Source: Physcomitrium patens (lineage: Eukaryota > Streptophyta > Bryopsida > Funariales > Funariaceae). From it: a stretch of DNA of 64,000 nt. Shown in pieces: positions 1 through 12,144 of this stretch. The notes under the pieces are model-generated. The model was not told where the DNA came from. It saw only the letters and a list, made by a program, of their open reading frames with translations, and ran no database searches. How positions within the stretch are numbered: the first letter of the stretch is position 1; the number at the start of each line of letters is the position of its first letter. Position numbers and translations under genes: made by a program. The DNA lies in NCBI RefSeq assembly GCF_000002425.4, contig NC_037257.1, positions 10,482,282 to 10,546,281 on the forward strand, given 5' to 3'.

Positions 1-1708
1 TTTTCAAAAATTGATAATCTTGTCGCAGAAGGTTTGGCAAATCATTTGTTGAAGCTACATGCAATAATGAAGGCACAATTAAAGGAAGTTCAAGAACAAA
101 AAAAAGATCATCGCAGATGCCTATTGAAAAGAATAACTACAATTCAATGTAGATAATAAAGTATGGTTACTTTGTTGTAATATCAAGACTACTCGTCTTT
201 GTGGTAAGTTGGACTATTGCATGCTTAGATCTTTTCCTATTTGTAGACAAATAAATCTAGTTGCTTATCAATTACATCTATCAAAGTCAATGAAGATCCA
301 TCATGTCTTCCACGTATCTCTCCTTGAACCATACAAGACTGTAAATCTACCTAGAAGAAGATAAGTCCCACCTCCTCTTATAGAAATGGATAATAATAAA
401 AAAAATTAAATAGAAGAAATTTTAGATTCAAGGCGACACCAAAATAAGTTAAAGTATCTTGTCTACTAGTACGGATATGATATTAGTGAACGCACATAGG
501 AGCCAACAAAAAATCTTATAAATGGAGTAAAGAAAGTCAAAGCTTTTTATCAACAATATCCATCAAAATCAAGATGAAGGATAACAAACCTTTTCCATAA
601 AAGAAACAAAATTCAAGAAAAATTACATTCTACCTTCTAATCTTATTTATAGTTTCTTTATAATTGTGGTATTAAAGAAATGGAGAACCAACAACTAGCA
701 AATTCAACTCTAAAGCGATCATTTGCTGACTTATTAAATGAGACATTTTAATTATCACAACTTTCAAGACAACATAATAGAGATGAAGATCTTTAAGACA
801 ACATAATAGGGATGAAGATCTTCAAGAACAATATATTTTTCTTCGAATAGGTGGCGAGATTCAATGTGTTTAGAATCATGATTTGAAAAAAGACTCTCAA
901 TGTCTAGTAATTTTATTCGATGTAGACATGACTCCTAATGGTGTTAAAAATGTTTTATTTGAAGGACGTTATTAAGGTTTCAAGAATGATCAAATCATAG
1001 GGTGGACTTTTTCCTAAAATGAGACATTATTGATGGTTGAGAAGACTTATTAACTATCTTCAAAGGGAACAAAGATCAAAGTACATGGCAAATATAATTT
1101 GCCTCATCTTAGACTTTCTCAATATATGATCATTGCTCCTTGTCGAACTTATCCCCTAGAAGGAGAGGTAATGTCACGAATATATATTTAGTATAATTAT
1201 TATCTAGATAATATGAATAGATAGAACTAAGTAAAAGTAGATTAATTTCATTATACCTTTTAGAAAAGCTTCTTAGAAGCTTCTTACACACTGTTTTGAC
1301 TTTATATATGTTTGTAGTTGATTGATAGGTTAGAAACTTGGTCAACAAGCTACCCATATGCCACCTGTATAGATAGCTTGTAGAATAAGCTAACTATGTG
1401 GCATCCATATAAAAAACTTATCTTGCAAGTTAAGATATATGTCATACAAAGTCAACATGTATTTGAAGATCCTAAAGAATGTTGTCACATAGATCCTAGG
1501 TAGATAGTATATATAGAGGCAAGAATGAAGTCTTCTTCATTCTTGTCTACTCCTTCCTTACTTCTAGTCTAGATTCAAGAGTCTCTAGTTTTCTTGTCTT
1601 TTGGCAATAGCTATCCCAATTTATTTTTAATATACATATTTCTCTATTTCTATTTTTTGAGTACGTTTTACTTGTTTATTTGCTTTCATTGAGTTCTTAT
1701 CCTTGATA
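1..1708 (+). mobile_element. 3' end of a decayed Ty3/gypsy chromovirus, with 3' LTR
   Basis: Fossil LTR retrotransposon, cut off by the window start. The sequence shows the C-terminal integrase signature (HHVFHVSLLEPYK, about 295-350), then a chromodomain-like stretch (about 420-570), then a non-coding stretch. A purine-rich tract (about 1158-1168) lies directly before an LTR that begins TGTCACG at 1172. The LTR end is placed near 1708 by aligning it to the LTR pair at 32361-38375. The coding part is broken many times over, so the element is dead and old. Its integrase segment aligns base by base with the reverse complement of about 33180-33340, so both copies belong to one family. Family assignment is firm; the exact LTR end is approximate. 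Confidence 0.8.
1172..1708 (+). repeat. 3' LTR of the gypsy element (about 537 bp)
   Basis: It starts with TGTCACGAATATATA directly after a purine-rich tract. It shares long stretches with the two LTRs at 32361-32922 and 37775-38375, which lie in the opposite orientation. The right boundary comes from that alignment (CCTTGATA), because no intact terminal CA is obvious. Confidence 0.65.
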
Positions 1709-3820
1709 ATACTGTCTTGATCATGCCTACTACTAAGGGCTTAAATAAATTCAAGCCTAGTCTTCTTAATAGAAGTTAATGCACTATCTAAACTCTTCAT
1801 TGATAAGCAACATTTTTGATAAAATAATCAATGGATAATTCATCACTATTTTTAATTCATTAATATATCATTGTTAAGTATTAGAATGCTAAAAAATATT
1901 TTTATTCAATTTATATAAAAAAAATTAAAAGTATTTTGATATATATATATATATATACATATATATATAATATTCAAAACATAAATTAAAAAGTTTTAAA
2001 ATATATCAATCATAGGTACCGTCATTTTATTGGCAAAGAAAAGACTTCAAACATATAATTATTATCACATTTTTTATTATTATGTAAATTTTTTAAAATA
2101 GTATTATACTTAAATATTGAATGATTTTTATAAAATTTACATGCAAATAAATTTTTTATAAAATTTATATGCAAATAAAATTTTTATAAAATTTATATGC
2201 AAATAAAATTTTTAAGCTTTTTTCTACAACAATTGAATGTTTTATATTTAACAACTATAAGCTTAAGAAATATGTGACAATAATAAACGTATTAAAATAT
2301 ATAAATTATATTAAACTAAATAAAGAATATTCCAATAAATTCATCTTATCTATAAAGCTTGATCTTCACAAGCTACAACTTTGCAAGCAAGCTCCAAATC
2401 TACCTCCATTTATATTTTGTAGTGTTAAAAAGAAGTAAAAATGGTTTAAATTTTTTTCTTAAATAAACAAGTGACATTTCATAGGAGGTGATAAAAAGAC
2501 CTAATAACATCCTATGGCAAGTCAAAAGTGCACCAATTCATTGATAGATTGCTCCATCTACTTCTTTTATTCTTCAAAGTCAGTTAAAGATAATTATTAG
2601 CTCTATTAGTAAAACTAATAATGTGTCAAATAATTGAAAAAGGATTTTTTATTTTAGCACCAAATTTTTCCACCAATCAACTATGAAAGAAGTCTCTTAA
2701 TTCCACTTTTTTGTTTGGTAACTTTGATGATTGTCTGTCTAGTTTTGATATATACAACATTCATTCTATTTTTATTTTTTTCTTTTTTCTTTTTTCTACT
2801 TAAGATAGATGATAAAATTAGAGATTTTTCACAAGGATAAAAGAAAAATTTACGATTTTGATATTTTGGTTATTGTATTTGGATTACATTGCTTTATAGA
2901 TAATATAGGTCTAGTTATTCACATAAAAATATTGGTTGAATTTTTGCTAATGTTTGTTTTTTTGTCTTAATAAGGATTTAAGAGTAATTACTTATATATA
3001 ATAGATTTTTACAATTTAGTTAAATAAAGATAATATGAGACTTTATTATAGAAAAAAGATAGATTTTTAAATAAGAAGAAAAAAATTAGAATTGTGCATA
3101 AGAAGGATTCAAAAGTTCTTAATTACATATTGAATTTGGATAGCTAAGATTAACTTCTAAATTTTCATATTACTTGGATAAAAATTATGTTACAAATAAA
3201 TATAAAAATACATATAAAATACTCTAATTTAACTTTTAGTAGCTTTATTAAAACAATAGGTAGTATCAATTAAAATTGTAAATATTATAGATTTATTAAA
3301 TTTTATTTTTATATATAATTGCTAGTTTAGATTGAAAATTTATATATTTATTTAAAGAATGTATTATATTTTATTATATAAACTTATATTTTATTATATA
3401 AATTAACTTTAAAAAATAATAATATATAAATTTGGTTAATTTTTCTATGACTATCTTATTCTTGAATAGTTCATAGAGCTTATTTTTTCTTTAAATGCAA
3501 GAAGAAAGTCTATATAAAGTTTAGCTATAATTTTTTTACTTTATTTTATAAAGAATCACTTCTAATAGTTTAGTCTAAAGTAAGTTTATAAATTAGAATC
3601 TCTTGAATGTAGTGTCATCATAATTCTTTTGATAAACAAAATGAAAACATTGGATTTGTATTAGCATATTAATTTGAATTTGTCTCCTTTTAAAATTTTA
3701 ATATTTTAAAAAAAAATTATAAGTTATCAACTGAAATATTTTAATTTTTAAATTTCTTTTTTCTAAAATTATAATTTTTGATGATTTATTTTTAATATCA
3801 GTTAATTTTCTAATGATTCT

Positions 3821-3822
<2 letters not shown>

Positions 3823-3867
<45 letters not shown>
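3823..3867. repeat. (TA)n microsatellite
   Basis: Uninterrupted TA dinucleotide repeat of about 45 bases in AT-rich DNA. Confidence 0.9.
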
Positions 3868-3869
<2 letters not shown>

Positions 3870-4429
3870 AAAATAAAACATTTCACTACTAGCTATGATA
3901 ATTTATTTTACTATATTAAGACTTATTGGATCTTAATATTTTAGTTCTTATTAGAATTTTTGATATAAAATATCCACATTCTAAGCTTTTATATTTAGTC
4001 CAAAAAATGCATCTAGTAATTTATTGATTAATCTTGGCTTCTTGATTATCATTATTATGAATTATTCCATTATAGAATATAAATTTTTCTATATTATCCA
4101 TATATATAGGATCTAACTAAATTAATTCCTCAATCAATTGTTATAAAAGATCAATAAAAATGTTCAAAAGCTTTATTTTTAAATAATAAAATATTTGATA
4201 CGATTATGCATTTTAATCTTACTTCTTTAAAAACGTAAAAGTTAGATTTTCATTTATACACATTGTAGCCTTGGTGTTGAGAAAGAATATATTAATTTTT
4301 TAAATAAAAATATGAAAGTATCTTATTCTTTTTATAACTTGGAAATCCAAGCGCTATGATATTTTAATATGTGTTTTAAAAAATTAAGGTTTAATTATAA
4401 AAGAGAATATTTGGATTTTTTTGATTTAT

Positions 4430-4431
<2 letters not shown>

Positions 4432-4477
<46 letters not shown>

Positions 4478-4492
4478 TAAATAGATAGATAG
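4432..4492. repeat. (TA)n(GA)n(GATA)n compound microsatellite
   Basis: A TA run passes directly into a GA run of about 26 bases and then into ATAG/GATA units. The same TA-to-GA architecture recurs at 62822-62884. Confidence 0.9.
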
Positions 4493-7400
4493 ATACATAG
4501 TTATATATATAAATAAATACATAAAATTAATTATGAATAAAAATATAATTATAAATATATTTTCTTATTTTTTATAATAAATTGAATTAAATACGTCTCT
4601 AAAATTTATATTAAATAGATCTTAAGTATCAAATGAACAAAATATTAGAACTCAATGTAAAGCTTGGTATTATAAATTTTCAACTTTAATTAATCATAAG
4701 TGACTTAATTCTACTGTTATTAATTAATTATTTTAATTTAATACAAATTTATTTACCTTGTGGCTTTATATTTCTAATCATCTTAAAACATTATTTAGAA
4801 CACGAGTTTTCTATTTTATACCGTTGTATTTTATACTACATGTTAGTCTAATTAGTTTCTATTCTAAATTATTTTAAAGATGTATTTTTATTTTTTTTTT
4901 TATTTTTTTTTTGTTTTTTTTTGATCCAGTCCCAAATTTGATTTATTTTGCAATAATTTTTTTTTCTTTGTAGTAAGTTATTTGGCTTATTCTTCTATTT
5001 TATTTTTCTTTATTATCTTTTCTGAACTTGTGTGTCCGTTGGTTTTTGTTTTTGTTTTTTGTTTTTTTTTTTTAATTTAAACGAAAACTAAAAACTATAT
5101 TTTAAGTAAGAATAGATAATGGTATATGGTTGACCTTATTTTCATCATGATAAATGAGGAGTAGTAGCCAAGAATATGTGTTATTATTTTAACATCCTAT
5201 CTTAACTTAAAAGTTTGAAAGAATACAGACAAAGACTTTAGGCAGTAGATTTTAGCAATGTAAAACATTATTTTGTAGTTTGTAGCTGTAAAGACCAAAA
5301 TTTTAATAAGAACAACCTATTTAAATAAGAAAGATAGAAGTACCAAATACCAATTTAGAGATTATAGATTTAAGAATTAATTAGGAAGTTATATTTATTA
5401 GAAAAAGAAAAAGAAAAACTAAAAAAGAAAAACGAAAAAACTAAAAAATAAACTAAAAAATATATATTATAAAGAAGAAGAGAAAATAAAATAAATCAAT
5501 GAACAAAATTTAGAATTTTTTAGAAATTAAGTGACTTACAAGGAATTTATTGTAAATAAATAATAATAGTAATAATAATAATAATATTGAGAAAAAATAC
5601 AAAAGATAGGCGATTTAATAGTGAAAAGGAAAAAATTTAACTGGAAATTTTTTTGGATAAATTGTTAAAGAAATTAAAGTTTTGTCAATACATCATGGTC
5701 ATAATCAATATATCTAAGACAAAAATGACACGCCTTTTGAAAAAAATCAATCTACTTATTTAAATGAATATGATACAAATACATTGAAAAATAATTTATA
5801 AATTGAAGAAATACAAATATGTGAATGATAAAAAATTGGAATAAATAAAAATTAATAATAATAATAATAATAGTATTATGCCATATGAGCTATTAAATTC
5901 GCTCAATAACATAAGAAGATGTAGAAAATATCTTAGACTAGGTTCATTAAAGTACTCTATATGAATAAGATTATCAAGTTTAAATTCTATATGATAAAAG
6001 TTCCTTCTAATATGTAAGTGATACATCCAAAAAAATGAAAGTGTAAAAATATTAAATTATAGATTTAGTAAAACAAACAAAACATATTAAATTATAGATT
6101 TAAAAAAGATTGCAAATACAACTAATTTATATAAAAAGATTTATAAGACATAATAGTAGAAGAAAATTAAATTGGTATTTTTTATTGAATTGAAACATAA
6201 ATAACTAGAAGAAAATATTTATTGACTTATACAAAGTTACATTTGTAGAAAAAAAAATAGACTAATTTTTAAGTAAAAATATAAAATGATAATTATCATT
6301 TAGATTTAAAAAAATATTTTTATATTAATAGAAAAACTTAATGATTTAAAAATGGCTGCAAAATAAATAAATAAATAAAATAATGATAGACTTAAGATTC
6401 AACCTATTGCAAATTATGTTTTAATAAATTAAGTCTACAAAATCATACTTATATGAATTATATTATCTTTTTACCAATTAAAATATAATTACTCAAAGTT
6501 TAAGATGGATAGATTCATATTTGTACTACCTCTAAGGTGAATTTAGTGCTACAATTGAAGGAAAGCTAGTATAAAGATGAAAAAAAAAAAAAAAAAAGAT
6601 ATAGTTAATTAGAGTAGAATTAAATTGTGTTAGTTAAAAATAAGAATTGGTTTCAAGTACAAAAATTATGTCCAATTTCATTTTTCAACCGATTTGCAAC
6701 TTTATGTTAAAGGATTAGAATAAATAAGATTAAACTTCAAAGAAGTAGAATTAGACATGGAATATAATCAACTAATAAGTACTTGCAACAGTAGTTTTTA
6801 ACCCAGTTATAAAAAATATTATAATTTATTATTTTTGTGGTTAAAATAACCCTAATTTATAAAATAAAAAAAATATGAATTTAAAAAAAATCTTTGATAA
6901 AAATTTCAAAAAGAAACCAAAATCAAACACATGATCAATTTAATTAATATAATAGGAAGGAAAGAATTTTATTATTGGTTCTAAAATTTTCTAATTTAGA
7001 TTTATTTAATATATTTTTATATTACCTTTTATATCCAATCTGATTTTTTAAGCATTAGAAGATTTTTATTAGAAGTAATTACAATTGATTGTCATCTTCT
7101 GATTATAATATCGTAAATTATTAATAGAACCTTAACTGGTGTCTTTTTAAATAAATGATCAGACATAAATTATATGATAATAGCATGAATAATTAAATCA
7201 AAATTATCAAATGTTAAACGGTCTCTTAGTGGATAAAAGATGGACTGAAATCATTTGATTATTTTTTTAGAAATTTCTTATGTTATACAAAATATTACAT
7301 TATATTATATATATAATGTCTATGCCTATTTACAAATCATTTAATAAGGCTTTAAATAATATATTAATCTGAAATATTTTTACATTCTTTTATTAAATAT

Positions 7401-7634
7401 ATATATATATATATATATATGATTTAACTTTTACTTAATGAAATCATATTAATGTGTGGTTGTAGTGCATACCTCTTATATGGCATATTCCTCTTATTAA
7501 TAAAGTATGACTTATTTACTAGTTTATTTGGAGAATTATGATATTAATTTCTACTCTAATTTCCTTATATAGTCTCATATAGATATATTCTTTTTAGGAA
7601 AAGTTACAGAAGTATCACTGAAATGTCTTGAAAT

Positions 7635-7660
7635 ATCAAGAATACTCCGGTATTCTTGAT
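7635..7660. repeat. Perfect 11-bp hairpin with a TCCG loop
   Basis: ATCAAGAATAC (7635-7645) and GTATTCTTGAT (7650-7660) are exact reverse complements around a four-base TCCG loop closed by a C-G pair. As RNA this would be a UNCG-class tetraloop. Transcription is not shown. Confidence 0.8.
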
Positions 7661-7859
7661 CATAGCACACATACTTATGAACTTATCAAGAAATTTCTAA
7701 TCATGCACTGGGATGGGGCCCAAGCCACGTTTTCGCGTCCCATTTCAACTTTTTTTAATCCATTTCTGCCCTTGTCTATTGAAGTTTTTGCAGTTTCCTC
7801 CTCCTTTCTACGGCAGGCCTCGCTGCCACCCTCCTCCCGCTATGGCACCCCCAAAAAAG

Positions 7860-7860
<1 letters not shown>

Positions 7861-7893
<33 letters not shown>
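7861..7893 (+). repeat. Poly-A tract
   Basis: An A-rich run of about 30 bases just left of the 26S relic, following a GC-richer stretch (7700-7855) of unknown origin. Confidence 0.8.
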
Positions 7894-7897
<4 letters not shown>

Positions 7898-8114
7898 GCT
7901 CGAGATCATGAGATTTTTGAATTGTGGCTGGAGTTCTTGACGTTGCTCCTATAAATTAAGCCACTCTCTCGTCTTCCACACTCATCAGCACCTCCTTCTC
8001 CTCTCGACATCTTTGCATTTCATGTCATATTCTTTTCTTCACCCTTCAACCACAGCCCAAATGAATGGCTTATATGTTGTGTATTGTGCTCTTGATCGCT
8101 CAACAAGCTCTCAG

Positions 8115-9060
8115 AGGTATTCGCTAGATCCAGCAGGTACTAGAAGGTTTGATTAGTCTTTAGCCCATGCACTCAAGTCTGACAAACGATTTGCATGTCA
8201 GTATTGCAATGAGCCTCTACTAGAGTTTCCTCTAACTTTGCCCAGCTCAGACATAGTTTACCATCTTTTGAGTCCTAACAGGTATGTTCACACTCAAACC
8301 TTTCACAGAAGATCATGGTCAGTCGATGGTGCATCCTTTTGAGGGAGTTCCACCTGTCAATTTACTTGGGCATCAATAGATTGGCCACCCACTTGCTGTA
8401 ACAGTCTTCAAAGTTGACCCCTTTTCACTCGTGAAAATTCCTACAAAGAATATTACTTTCAACTAAAGTACAATTTAAACAACCCTCCTCAAGTCCCCTT
8501 TGAAGGCGAGCCACAAAAGCTCGGGGTCGCAATCCAGTCGTGCCGCCACTCAGAGTCGCGACGCTTCGCGACTCAAGTCACCGTCTCTTGGGGGTCATCA
8601 CCAAACAACCTGGACGCTAAGGAGATGAGTCCCATGCTCCAACTTAATATAATTCGCAACCAGTATGAGGAAGAGATGGGCCGTGGGGACCTCCATATGA
8701 AGCACCCAGGACTCATTTCTTCGAGTCCAACACTCCCACAACCCTCACTGTGCCCCAGGTGGTGTGAACCCCGAGGTGGGGAGGTAGCCCTCCCATCCTC
8801 TCCATTGCTACCTCGCCGCGGCACACCCATGGGCTTGGAGTGTGCTTGGGCTTGCAATGTATCCTCTTTTTCCTGGGGACTGATCAAGTGAGAAAGTCAA
8901 CTTTTTCAACCCTCACACTTGATTGCATACACGTTAGACTCCTTGGTCCATGTTTCAAGACGAGTCGAATGAAGAATTCAATATGCTGGCATCTCGAGCA
9001 TGCAGTTCGGATAAGTCCCATGACCCGACAGTTGTACACTTTGTTCCTCGGCCACCTCGG
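8115..9060 (-). pseudogene. Degraded nuclear 26S rRNA gene fragment, split by an insert
   Basis: On the plus strand, about 8115-8371 reads as the reverse complement of the 5' third of plant 26S rRNA. Examples are ACGATTTGCATGTCAGTATT (8189-8208), AGAGTTTCCTCTAACTT and CTCAGACATAGTTTACCATC. The homology resumes at about 8919 with AGACTCCTTGGTCCATGTTT and runs to about 9000-9060. In the real gene these parts are separated by only about 30-40 bases; here about 547 bases intervene. Most differences from the conserved sequence are C-to-T or G-to-A at former CpG sites. This is a dead, truncated rDNA copy, not a functional rRNA gene. The outer ends fade gradually and are approximate. The match was made from memory of the conserved sequence, without an alignment program. 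Confidence 0.75.
8372..8918. mobile_element. Insert of unknown origin inside the 26S relic
   Basis: About 547 bases lie between two halves of 26S sequence that are adjacent in the intact gene. The insert keeps many CpG sites (for example around 8526-8580 and 8815-8822), whereas the first rRNA half has lost most of its own. It contains a perfect 9-bp hairpin, GAGTCGCGA (8553-8561) with TCGCGACTC (8566-8574). No terminal inverted repeat, target duplication or recognisable protein was found. It could be a non-autonomous transposon, another rDNA-unit segment or filler DNA. Confidence 0.4.
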
Positions 9061-9224
9061 CGGCATAGGCAAGAAACTACTTCTTGCTGTTGTCCCGCCA
9101 AAGTAGCCGCAGTCCTCTGCCAAAGTTGTTGCGGAGCCTTAGTCTCGTCGAAGCTGTCCCGGTCCTTGCAACTATGGTCTTTGTTGCCCCAGTCCTCTGT
9201 CGCGATCCTCACTGTCCCTGTTTA

Positions 9225-9540
9225 GGAAGAAACATACTCATAAATGGATTTTTTTTTTGATTTTTTGTTTTGTTTTGTTTTGTTGTAATATTAAACTGAC
9301 TTTTGGCTTCTGATGCACTTTGGTGTATATTTTGAATGTTAATATAGTATTGTGTAGTACATTTCCATGTCTTATGCATTGAACAACATGTCAATTTAGA
9401 AGGTCATGAAGCACATTTTGACTATTTAAATTGTTTTAAACTTTTACCTTTCTCTTTTAGTTCTAATTAATACCCACTAATAATCATGACTTTGTGAACA
9501 TTGGTTGTATTATGAAGATCAAATACTTTTTGGATAAAGA
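9225..9540. other. AT-rich spacer, nothing recognised
   Basis: Short AT-rich stretch between the 26S relic and the MULE remains. It contains a TTTTG repeat near 9264-9284. No gene seen. Confidence 0.6.
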
Positions 9541-11400
9541 ATTCTTGAAGAAGTGTGTTTGAGCAAGAAACAAGACAAAGTACTATCTTGCAAGAACCAC
9601 ATGTCTTGTGAACCTTTTGAAGTAAAACTATATTTCAAAATGACAAATTTTCTTACTAAAGGTATTATTTTTAGTAAAACTAAAGGAAGCTATATTATAA
9701 GATGCTATTAGCAACCATTATGAAACATGCATTATCGAATTTGATCAAATGAGATATACTTTGAAGTATCACAATAACACTTATAAATGGAGATTGCATA
9801 CATTACAATCTCAATGAGCAAATACAAATAAGTTTGTCATTTGAACCTTTATCTATGAACATACATGCATTGGCGTTGAATATTTGGACAGTTGACATGC
9901 AAGCGCTAGTTAGATAGCAAGCAATGTGAGAAATAAAATGGATGATACACCACAATATAGAACTATAGATAATGTTCAAATAGAGAATATTCAAAAAAGA
10001 TATTTGTCATAATGAGGGCATTTTAGCATCCTACTTCATGGCATGGCATAGAAGAAAGAAAGCTATTTCTAAGTTAATTGGCTCCTATGAAGACAACTAT
10101 ACCAACTTGAAATCATATTATCACCAAATCAAAACAATGAATCTTATGAATTTTACAAAATTGGAAGTCGATGAAGAAAATTATTTTTTAAAAATCTTTG
10201 TCACCTATAATGCAAGTTTACATTGTTTGCAATATTGTGAACTAGTCATTAGCATAAATGATACTCATTTGAAAAGAAAACATTGTGGAATATTTTTTAT
10301 TGCTACAATAATTGATATAGAGGAATAACTATTTGTTATTGCATTTAACAATGTGAATGCTAAAAATGACGACAATTAGTTGTGGTTCTTGTAGAAGCTA
10401 AAGACATCAATTCTTGCATTGTGTCTATTGAACTCTAAACCTCCAAAGTTCACATTTTTGTTCAACTAGCAAAAAGGTCTAATTGATGCTATCAACCATG
10501 CATTTTTAACATACAAACACACATTTTGCATGTGCCATTTACTAGAGAATTTCTAACACTAATTCAAGAATCCTATGCTTATACAAAATCTTTGAACAAT
10601 AGCATGTGCACTAATTGTTCTAGATTTCAATCTTGAACTCTCCAAAATCTAAGTTGTATCTGAAGAAGCTGCAAAGTACTTAATGAATAATAGACCACAA
10701 TATTGGACATTGTTTTAGTTTGAAAGAAATCGATATAGCTACATGACTTCATATATTGCAAAATCTTTAAACTTTTAGATCTTAAAAGTTCGTGAAATGC
10801 CATTGATTCCAATATTGAAAACAATTTGACAGCAATTCATGGCATGGTACAATGAGAGATGTATTATCACCAATGTAATTATTGTACCATTGTTAGCTAG
10901 TATAAAGTAAGAAATCAAATAATCATAGATATTTGTACATGCCTACTGCATCATTCCCTTCTTTGATACTATCTTCAAATGTTTGTCAAAGTAATCATCA
11001 AATGTCTTGGATTTATAAAATCGTATATACAATTGTAACTAGTGGCAATTATTTGGAATTCAATGTGTCTATGTAACTAATTTTCTACTCTATTGGAGAC
11101 AATCAATTGCCAATTACACTTCTTACTTTCATATTCTTTAAGTCCAAAAAATAACTTATATTATATTCATCATCCCAATACAATCCATTATATATTGGAC
11201 AAAACCAAGCAACAACAAAATTGATATTGCTCTAATTCTACCATTGTTCACACAACATCCATTTGGTTGCCTAAAGAAGCATAGAATTTTTATGGAGGAT
11301 ATAGGAATAATCAAAAGAATGTTTGGATGTAGTCAATGCAAATATATTGGACATAATTACAAAATTTCCAAGAAATCAACTTGATTTTATAACTAAAGTG
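9540..11400 (+). pseudogene. Dead Mutator-like (MULE) transposase gene
   Basis: Several blocks follow the order of a plant MuDR/FAR1-type MULE transposase. An N-terminal DNA-binding-like part (about 9740-10000) contains YEHTC. The transposase core starts at 10038. It has AISKLIGSYEDNYTNL, then the CELVISINDTHLKRKHCG block corresponding to the family's vI.lDGTflkgkygG motif, then a piece like AT.iD....lfviAF and a W.WFL piece. Around 10465-10555 comes QKGLIDAIN...CMCHLLENF, matching the family's sDrqkGl..a..h..C..Hl.eNf. Near 11300-11375 comes a zinc-knuckle relic, CSQCKYIGHN, with the last cysteine replaced. In-frame stops (for example after 10324 and within the QKGL block) and shifts make it non-functional; the second catalytic Asp of the DDE triad appears as Asn. 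The longest open piece is 96 aa (10038-10328). Terminal inverted repeats were not found, so the outer limits are approximate. Confidence 0.75.
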
Positions 11401-12113
11401 CTACTAATTGTAATGTTTTGTTTTTTTAGAAACATCTTTGTCTAAAATAAAGATTTTATAATTTTTTTTATTTAAACATTATTATTCCTATTTAATCATT
11501 TTTTTTGTGATCAATTTATTTTAGAAATATTTTTAATATATTTATATAATTACTTCATATCAAAAAATAAACTTAAATTAGAAGTTTTAACCTTATTTAT
11601 TTTAAACTTTCTTCTAAGTATGTGTAGAAAAATTTGAACATAAGAATTCAATACATAAAGTTTTACTTTTAGTGAAATAATCAAAAATATTTTCAGATGC
11701 TACTCCTTCTAGATTTCATAAAAAGAAAAGGAGATGGGAGAAATGGAGGTAAGAGTGGTTTAAAGGCATGAATTCTATGTTGTTTGCTTTCATATGTGCA
11801 TAAGTGTATGTACCTCTATAATATAAGTGCAACTTGGTAGTTTATTTTCTTCCAACATGCAAAATAATAAAAATTAAAAAATTTCAACATGTATAAAAAA
11901 ATCTATCAAAAATGAAAAATGGATATTTATTAGATAACCAAATTATTAATAAAATATAAGATATAGATTTGGTTTTTAGAAAAATGTTAAAATTTTTAGC
12001 CAAAAGAAAGTAAACACAACTTTCTAAATAATCTTTACTTGGTACTTAATTATTTCTAGTAATTGAGAGACAATTTCTACTTTATACATATAAATGTTTT
12101 AAAGCCAAGGTAT

Positions 12114-12144
<31 letters not shown>

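Larger units (their letters stand above)
1709..7627. other. AT-rich intergenic block, no gene seen
   Basis: About 5.9 kb of very AT-rich DNA. Reading frames are short and low-complexity, and none resembles a protein I know. It contains TA microsatellites (for example 1938-1970, 3823-3867, 7397-7421), a TA/GA compound microsatellite (4432-4492) and several poly-A or poly-T runs. It is probably remains of older elements decayed past recognition by eye. Confidence 0.7.

Noticed and set aside
8840-9225. Overlapping open frames of 79-91 codons on both strands
   Set aside because: They arise from 26S rRNA relic sequence and its insert, whose GC content lowers stop-codon frequency. No protein similarity.
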